From Kosakonia sacchari (lineage in GTDB: Bacteria; Pseudomonadota; Gammaproteobacteria; Enterobacterales; Enterobacteriaceae), in assembly GCA_900109485.1 (NCBI GenBank), contig FOAY01000003.1:62001-126000 (forward strand): DNA of 64,000 bases. The letters run 5' to 3'. The notes below the pieces were generated by a model that had not been told where the DNA came from, ran no database searches, and saw nothing but the letters and a program-made list of their open reading frames with translations. The translations under genes were made by a program, and so were the position numbers. This document shows positions 60,674-64,000 of this stretch, one piece after another; within the stretch, counting starts at the first letter, position 1; the number at the start of each line of letters is the position of its first letter.

Positions 60674-60701
60674 TTGCGCTGAAATCTTAAATCAGTAATA
60701 T
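60674..60701 (+). promoter_or_regulatory. Likely promoter of the tRNA-Lys/Val cluster
   Basis: TTGCGC (60674-60679) and TAATAT (60696-60701) are separated by 16 bases, followed by a GC-rich discriminator (GCCGCCG) typical of stable-RNA promoters. It lies 50 bases upstream of the first tRNA. Confidence 0.5.
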
Positions 60702-60751
60702 ATGCCGCCGTTGCCACGGGATATCTCTTAAACCAGAAGCAACTTGAAAGT

Positions 60752-60827
60752 GGGTCGTTAGCTCAGTTGGTAGAGCAGTTGACTTTTAATCAATTGGTCG
60801 CAGGTTCGAATCCTGCACGACCCACCA
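60752..60827 (+). tRNA. lysT: tRNA-Lys (UUU anticodon), copy 1
   Basis: 76-nt tRNA starting GGGTCGTTAGCTCAG with encoded CCA; the anticodon loop CTTTTAA gives TTT. All five Lys copies in this cluster are identical over the mature sequence. Symbol given by position as first copy. Confidence 0.95.
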
Positions 60828-60868
60828 CTTTCAACGTGGGTGATTACTTCGAAGAGCAGTCCCGTAAG

Positions 60869-60944
60869 GGGTCGTTAGCTCAGTTGGTAGAGCAGTTGAC
60901 TTTTAATCAATTGGTCGCAGGTTCGAATCCTGCACGACCCACCA
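60869..60944 (+). tRNA. tRNA-Lys (UUU anticodon), copy 2
   Basis: 76-nt tRNA identical to copy 1, with encoded CCA. The 41-base spacer before it is identical to the spacer before copy 5. It is followed by a spacer that ends in a tRNA-Lys 3'-end remnant. Confidence 0.95.
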
Positions 60945-61046
60945 CTTTAACATCGGGGTGGAGATGTTAAGCGTAAAGGATAACGTTGCGTAGCAACGGC
61001 CCGACAGGGCGAGGCAAAGCCGAGTCATCCTGCACGACCCATCACT
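60945..61046 (+). repeat. Spacer with tRNA-Lys 3'-end remnant, unit A
   Basis: Contains an inverted pair AACATC/GATGTTAA, the segment AAGGATAACGTTGC, CAGGGCGAGGCAAAG, and then TCATCCTGCACGACCCATCA, which copies the last 18-20 bases of tRNA-Lys. A related unit lies at 61228-61329. The rest of the tRNA is absent, so this is not a functional gene. Confidence 0.7.
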
Positions 61047-61072
61047 TAAAGTAGTATCCAGCACGTAGTATC

Positions 61073-61148
61073 GGGTGATTAGCTCAGCTGGGAGAGCACC
61101 TCCCTTACAAGGAGGGGGTCGGCGGTTCGATCCCGTCATCACCCACCA
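61073..61148 (+). tRNA. valT: tRNA-Val (UAC anticodon)
   Basis: 76-nt tRNA starting GGGTGATTAGCTCAG with encoded CCA; the anticodon loop TTACAAG gives TAC. E. coli has two such Val genes in this cluster (valT, valZ); only one is present. Followed by the third tRNA-Lys after 3 bases. Confidence 0.95.
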
Positions 61149-61151
61149 CTC

Positions 61152-61227
61152 GGGTCGTTAGCTCAGTTGGTAGAGCAGTTGACTTTTAATCAATTGGTCG
61201 CAGGTTCGAATCCTGCACGACCCACCA
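61152..61227 (+). tRNA. lysW: tRNA-Lys (UUU anticodon), copy 3
   Basis: 76-nt tRNA identical to the other copies, 3 bases after tRNA-Val, the same close Val-Lys arrangement as valT-lysW in E. coli. Confidence 0.95.
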
Positions 61228-61329
61228 ATTTAACATCAATCTAATGGTGTTAAACGTGAAGGATAACGTTGCAGCAGCAGCGACGCCACAGGGCGAGGCA
61301 AAAGCCAAATCATCCTGCACGATCCACCA
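61228..61329 (+). repeat. Spacer with tRNA-Lys 3'-end remnant, unit B
   Basis: Diverged copy of unit A with the same order: AACATC/GGTGTTAA pair, AAGGATAACGTTGC, CAGGGCGAGGCAAAA, then ATCATCCTGCACGATCCACCA. The remnant has one change from the true tRNA end. Confidence 0.7.
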
Positions 61330-61376
61330 CTTAATGTGGTTCCTGATAAAATTATCTTCGAAGTCACTACCCTTAT

Positions 61377-61452
61377 GGGTCGTTAGCTCAGTTGGTAGAG
61401 CAGTTGACTTTTAATCAATTGGTCGCAGGTTCGAATCCTGCACGACCCACCA
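61377..61452 (+). tRNA. tRNA-Lys (UUU anticodon), copy 4
   Basis: 76-nt tRNA identical to copy 1. With copy 5 it forms a 193-bp segment (61377-61569) identical to copies 1-2 (60752-60944). Confidence 0.95.
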
Positions 61453-61493
61453 CTTTCAACGTGGGTGATTACTTCGAAGAGCAGTCCCGTAAG

Positions 61494-61569
61494 GGGTCGT
61501 TAGCTCAGTTGGTAGAGCAGTTGACTTTTAATCAATTGGTCGCAGGTTCGAATCCTGCACGACCCACCA
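61494..61569 (+). tRNA. tRNA-Lys (UUU anticodon), copy 5
   Basis: 76-nt tRNA identical to the others, last of the cluster and followed by a strong terminator. Confidence 0.95.
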
Positions 61570-61573
61570 ATGT

Positions 61574-61600
61574 AAAAAAGCGCCCTAAAGGCGCTTTTTT
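61574..61600 (+). terminator. Terminator of the tRNA-Lys/Val cluster
   Basis: AAAAAAGCGCC and GGCGCTTTTTT form an 11-bp stem around CTAAA, ending in six T. Confidence 0.93.
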
Positions 61601-61885
61601 GCTTTCTGCGATTAGAGAAGATTCGACAAAATTGTCGGGAACAATTTTGAACAACGCGCAGCGTTGGCCCGAAGGGCGAGTCTCAGGATGAGACGAGTAT
61701 ACCTGCGGCAGGTTCGGGTCGAACGCAGTGAGACAACGGAGCCGCTTGCGGCGACGGCCCGAAGGGCGAGCGAAGCGAGTCATCCTGCACGACCCACCAA
61801 TGTAAAAATGGCACTGGCGGCGCTTTTTTGCTATCTGCCATTCCTTAAAAATTCCTCACGACATTTTTTACGCAATCAGCTATCT
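61601..61885 (+). other. Region after the tRNA cluster with repeated tRNA tail and decayed terminator
   Basis: No gene. It has GC-rich short repeats (GGCCCGAAGGGCGAG occurs at 61667 and 61758; GAGCGAAGCGAG and TGCGGC repeats nearby) and at about 61780-61801 TCATCCTGCACGACCCACCA, the tRNA-Lys 3' end again. This is followed by AATGTAAAAATGGC..GGCGCTTTTTTGCT, which copies the sequence after the last true tRNA but with a broken stem. It looks like an old tandem duplication of the cluster end. Confidence 0.6.
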
Positions 61886-61903
61886 TGTTTAGTATATAAA
61901 ACA
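61886..61903. promoter_or_regulatory. NadR operator of nadA-pnuC
   Basis: TGTTTA-N6-AAAACA matches the NadR box TGTTTA-N6-TAAACA at 11 of 12 positions. It lies 74 bp upstream of nadA, where NadR represses NAD synthesis genes when NAD is plentiful. Confidence 0.8.
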
Positions 61904-61976
61904 TCTCTGCCGTATTACCCGCTTCCCCGGCGGCTAACCCGGTTGTTAAGTTCAGCAAGAAAAACGAGTAAGCATG

Positions 61977-63020
61977 ATGAGCGTAATGTTTGATCCTGAA
62001 ACCGCAATCTATCCTTTTCCGCCAAAACCCCTGCCGCTGAATCAGCAAGACAAGCAATTTTACCGCGAGAAAATCAAACGCTTGCTGAAAGAGCGGGATG
62101 CGGTGATGGTTGCGCACTACTATACTGACCCGGAAATCCAGCAACTGGCAGAAGAGACCGGTGGCTGTATCGCTGATTCGCTGGAGATGGCGCGCTTTGG
62201 CGCCAGGCATCCAGCCTCCACGCTGCTGGTTGCGGGCGTTCGTTTTATGGGCGAGACGGCCAAGATTCTCAGCCCGGAAAAAACCATTCTGATGCCAACA
62301 CTGCACGCGGAATGTTCGCTCGATCTGGGCTGCCCGATTGAGGAGTTTACCGCTTTCTGCGACGCTCACCCGGATCGTACAGTGGTGGTCTACGCGAATA
62401 CCTCGGCAGCAGTGAAAGCGCGCGCCGACTGGGTTGTAACATCCAGTATTGCCGTGGAGTTGATTGAACATCTCGATAGCCTCGGCGAGAAAATTATCTG
62501 GGCGCCGGACAAACATCTGGGAAGCTACGTGCAGAAACAGACCGGTGCAGATGTGCTGTGCTGGCAGGGCGCCTGTATTGTTCATGATGAATTTAAAACC
62601 CAGGCGCTGATGCGTATGAAAGCGCTCTACCCGCAAGCCGCTATTCTGGTGCATCCGGAATCGCCGCAATCGGTCGTGCAACTGGCGGATGCTGTGGGAT
62701 CCACCAGTCAATTGATTGCCGCGGCGAAAACGCTGCCGCATCAACAGCTTATTGTCGCTACCGATCGGGGGATCTTTTATAAGATGCAGCAAGCTGTACC
62801 GGAAAAAGAGCTGTTTGAAGCGCCGACGGCGGGCGAAGGGGCGACTTGCCGCAGTTGCGCGCATTGTCCGTGGATGGCGATGAATGGCCTGAAAGCGATT
62901 GCTGAAGGGCTGGAGCATGCCGGTGCTGAGCATGAGATCCATGTTGATGCGGCACTACGCGAAGGCGCGTTGGTATCGCTGAACCGCATGCTGGATTTTG
63001 CGGCTACACTACGACCTTAA
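61977..63020 (+). CDS. nadA: Quinolinate synthase NadA
   Basis: 347-residue iron-sulfur enzyme that condenses iminoaspartate with dihydroxyacetone phosphate to quinolinate, the NAD precursor. The 4Fe-4S ligands are expected at Cys113 ([10 protein letters not shown] region), Cys200 (CWQGAC region) and Cys297 in SCAHCPW, counted here. [18 protein letters not shown] (about 46) and HPESP are conserved substrate-binding stretches. Two tandem ATGs occur; the second (61977) gives MSVMFDPE as in E. coli. Confidence 0.97.
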   Translation: MSVMFDPETAIYPFPPKPLPLNQQDKQFYREKIKRLLKERDAVMVAHYYTDPEIQQLAEETGGCIADSLEMARFGARHPASTLLVAGVRFMGETAKILSPEKTILMPTLHAECSLDLGCPIEEFTAFCDAHPDRTVVVYANTSAAVKARADWVVTSSIAVELIEHLDSLGEKIIWAPDKHLGSYVQKQTGADVLCWQGACIVHDEFKTQALMRMKALYPQAAILVHPESPQSVVQLADAVGSTSQLIAAAKTLPHQQLIVATDRGIFYKMQQAVPEKELFEAPTAGEGATCRSCAHCPWMAMNGLKAIAEGLEHAGAEHEIHVDAALREGALVSLNRMLDFAATLRP

Positions 63021-63057
63021 TACTGTTTAACGCGTAACAATACGCTGTGGGGAAAGA

Positions 63058-63777
63058 ATGGATTTTTTTAGTACACAGAACATCCTGGTGCACATACCGC
63101 TGGGGGCCGGTGGGTACGATCTCTCATGGATTGAAGCCGCGGGCACGCTGGCGGGCTTATTGTGTATCTGGCTGGCGAGCCTGGAGAAAATCAGTAATTA
63201 CGCGTTTGGTCTGATAAACGTCACGCTGTTCGCCATTATCTTTTTCCAGATCCAGCTCTACGCCAGCCTGTTACTCCAGCTCTTTTTCTTTGCTGCCAAT
63301 ATTTACGGCTGGTATGCCTGGTCACGCCAGACATCGCAAAACGAGGCCGAGTTACAAATTCGCTGGCTGCCATTACCGAAAGCGCTGGCGTGGCTGGCCG
63401 TGTGCATGGTCGCGATTGGCCTGATGACTGCATTTATTGATCCTGTCTTTGCGTTTCTGACGACAATTGCCGTCTCAGTCATGCAAACGCTGGGGCTGAA
63501 TGTGGCGATGCCGCAACTGCAACCCGATGCTTTCCCGTTCTGGGATTCCTCCATGATGGTGTTGTCGATTGTGGCGATGATCCTGATGACCCGCAAATAC
63601 GTGGAAAACTGGCTGCTTTGGGTGATCATCAACGTCATCAGCGTGGTGATTTTCGCGTTACAAGGCGTGTGGGCGATGTCGCTTGAATATCTGATCCTGA
63701 CATTCATTGCGCTTAATGGCAGCCGGATGTGGATGAACAGCGCGCGTGAGCGGGGTTCTCACGCGTTTTCACATTAA
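63058..63777 (+). CDS. pnuC: Nicotinamide riboside transporter PnuC
   Basis: 239-residue inner-membrane transporter with about seven helices. Conserved stretches are [25 protein letters not shown] (about 25-49), [13 protein letters not shown] (about 76-88, substrate-site Trp/Tyr) and [20 protein letters not shown] (about 180-199). It takes up nicotinamide riboside by facilitated diffusion, trapped by NadR phosphorylation. It lies 37 bp after nadA in the same NadR-controlled operon and its stop overlaps the convergent zitB stop by 2 bases. Confidence 0.96.
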   Translation: MDFFSTQNILVHIPLGAGGYDLSWIEAAGTLAGLLCIWLASLEKISNYAFGLINVTLFAIIFFQIQLYASLLLQLFFFAANIYGWYAWSRQTSQNEAELQIRWLPLPKALAWLAVCMVAIGLMTAFIDPVFAFLTTIAVSVMQTLGLNVAMPQLQPDAFPFWDSSMMVLSIVAMILMTRKYVENWLLWVIINVISVVIFALQGVWAMSLEYLILTFIALNGSRMWMNSARERGSHAFSH

Positions 63778-64000
63778 TGGTGATGCTGATGGTGATGGTC
63801 AGGCTGTGATTCTCCCAGCGTGCAGTCTGGCCCGTTACAAGGCTGATACTCCATCTGCACGGTGGAGTGCTCAATCTGGTAATGGTGGGTGAGGAAATGC
63901 TGGATCTCACCGAGTAGCTTATCGTGATCCCGCGGTGGAATAACCTGTACATGCAACGTCATTAATGGTTTTTCACCAACCAGCCAGACATGAACATGGT
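63774..64000 (-). CDS. zitB: Zinc efflux CDF transporter ZitB (C-terminal part)
   Basis: Only the C-terminal cytoplasmic domain (about 74 codons) is inside the window; the gene continues past the right edge. The translation reads [17 protein letters not shown], then an [13 protein letters not shown] segment and a histidine-rich end (HHHQHHH), matching the ferredoxin-like cation-binding tail of ZitB. It is convergent with pnuC. The cut prevents checking the membrane part. Confidence 0.9.
   Translation of the reverse strand, partial: HVHVWLVGEKPLMTLHVQVIPPRDHDKLLGEIQHFLTHHYQIEHSTVQMEYQPCNGPDCTLGESQPDHHHQHHH

Noticed and set aside
60767-61691. Repeat array with regular units resembling a CRISPR
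   Set aside because: The repeat is 76-nt tRNA-Lys with cloverleaf and CCA, and the spacers are tRNA-operon spacers, not protospacer-like; no cas genes.
61845-62942. 365-codon open frame antisense to nadA
   Set aside because: Covers nadA and its NadR operator in reverse; no domain and no start signal.

Overview
This window is a contiguous piece of the core chromosome of an enterobacterium (Enterobacteriaceae, close to the Kosakonia/Enterobacter/Klebsiella group). Gene order runs miaB-ubiF-tRNA-asnB-nag-glnS-fur-seqA-pgm-kdp-phr-pxp-nei-gltA-sdh-suc-cyd-tol-pal-tRNA-nadA-pnuC-zitB. This follows the E. coli 15 to 17 minute region closely, and most proteins keep the E. coli length and motifs. 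The genus cannot be fixed from the sequence alone. Differences from E. coli K-12 are an unknown membrane protein after ubiF, one tRNA-Gln fewer, a periplasmic GH20 chitobiase right after chiP with no chiQ, an EamA-type permease where E. coli has speF-potE, no ybgA/dtpD/abrB near phr and nei, and an HxlR regulator plus MFS exporter where E. coli has mngRAB.

Layout: 1-2150 miaB (partial), ubiF, membrane protein. 2262-2863 six tRNAs (Met, Leu, Gln, Met, Gln, Gln) on the minus strand. 3086-4750 asnB. 5007-11414 nagBACD and divergent nagE for N-acetylglucosamine uptake and breakdown, with two NagC operators and a CRP site between nagB and nagE. 11709-17915 glnS, then chiP-ctb for chitosugar entry and hydrolysis, also with two NagC-like operators. 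18021-23041 fur with its 28-codon leader ORF uof, fldA, ybfE, ybfF, seqA, pgm. 23155-31405 EamA permease and kdpFABCDE. 31817-37467 ybfA, phrB, ybgI, pxpBCA, nei. 37514-49262 gltA and sdhCDAB-sucABCD, most of the TCA cycle from citrate synthase to succinyl-CoA synthetase. 49334-51057 HxlR/MFS pair. 51709-60587 cydABX-cydE and ybgC-tolQRAB-pal-cpoB, covering the high-affinity terminal oxidase and the cell-envelope Tol-Pal machine. 60752-61569 five tRNA-Lys and one tRNA-Val. 61977-64000 nadA, pnuC (NAD synthesis and nicotinamide riboside uptake) and the 3' part of zitB.

How the genes work together: chitin-derived sugars enter through ChiP, are cut by the chitobiase to GlcNAc, are imported and phosphorylated by NagE, and are converted by NagA and NagB to fructose-6-phosphate. 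NagC-type operators are present at both loci. The sdh-suc block feeds the quinone pool that UbiF helps make and CydAB oxidises.

I found no prophage, CRISPR array, insertion sequence, toxin system or clearly new multi-gene system. The most interesting signals are small: a 160-bp structured element with inverted-repeat ends between sdhB and sucA, tRNA-3'-end remnants and an exact 193-bp duplication in the tRNA-Lys cluster, a NagE whose membrane domain and IIBA half appear to have different histories, and an HxlR/MFS pair with a long inverted repeat as candidate operator.
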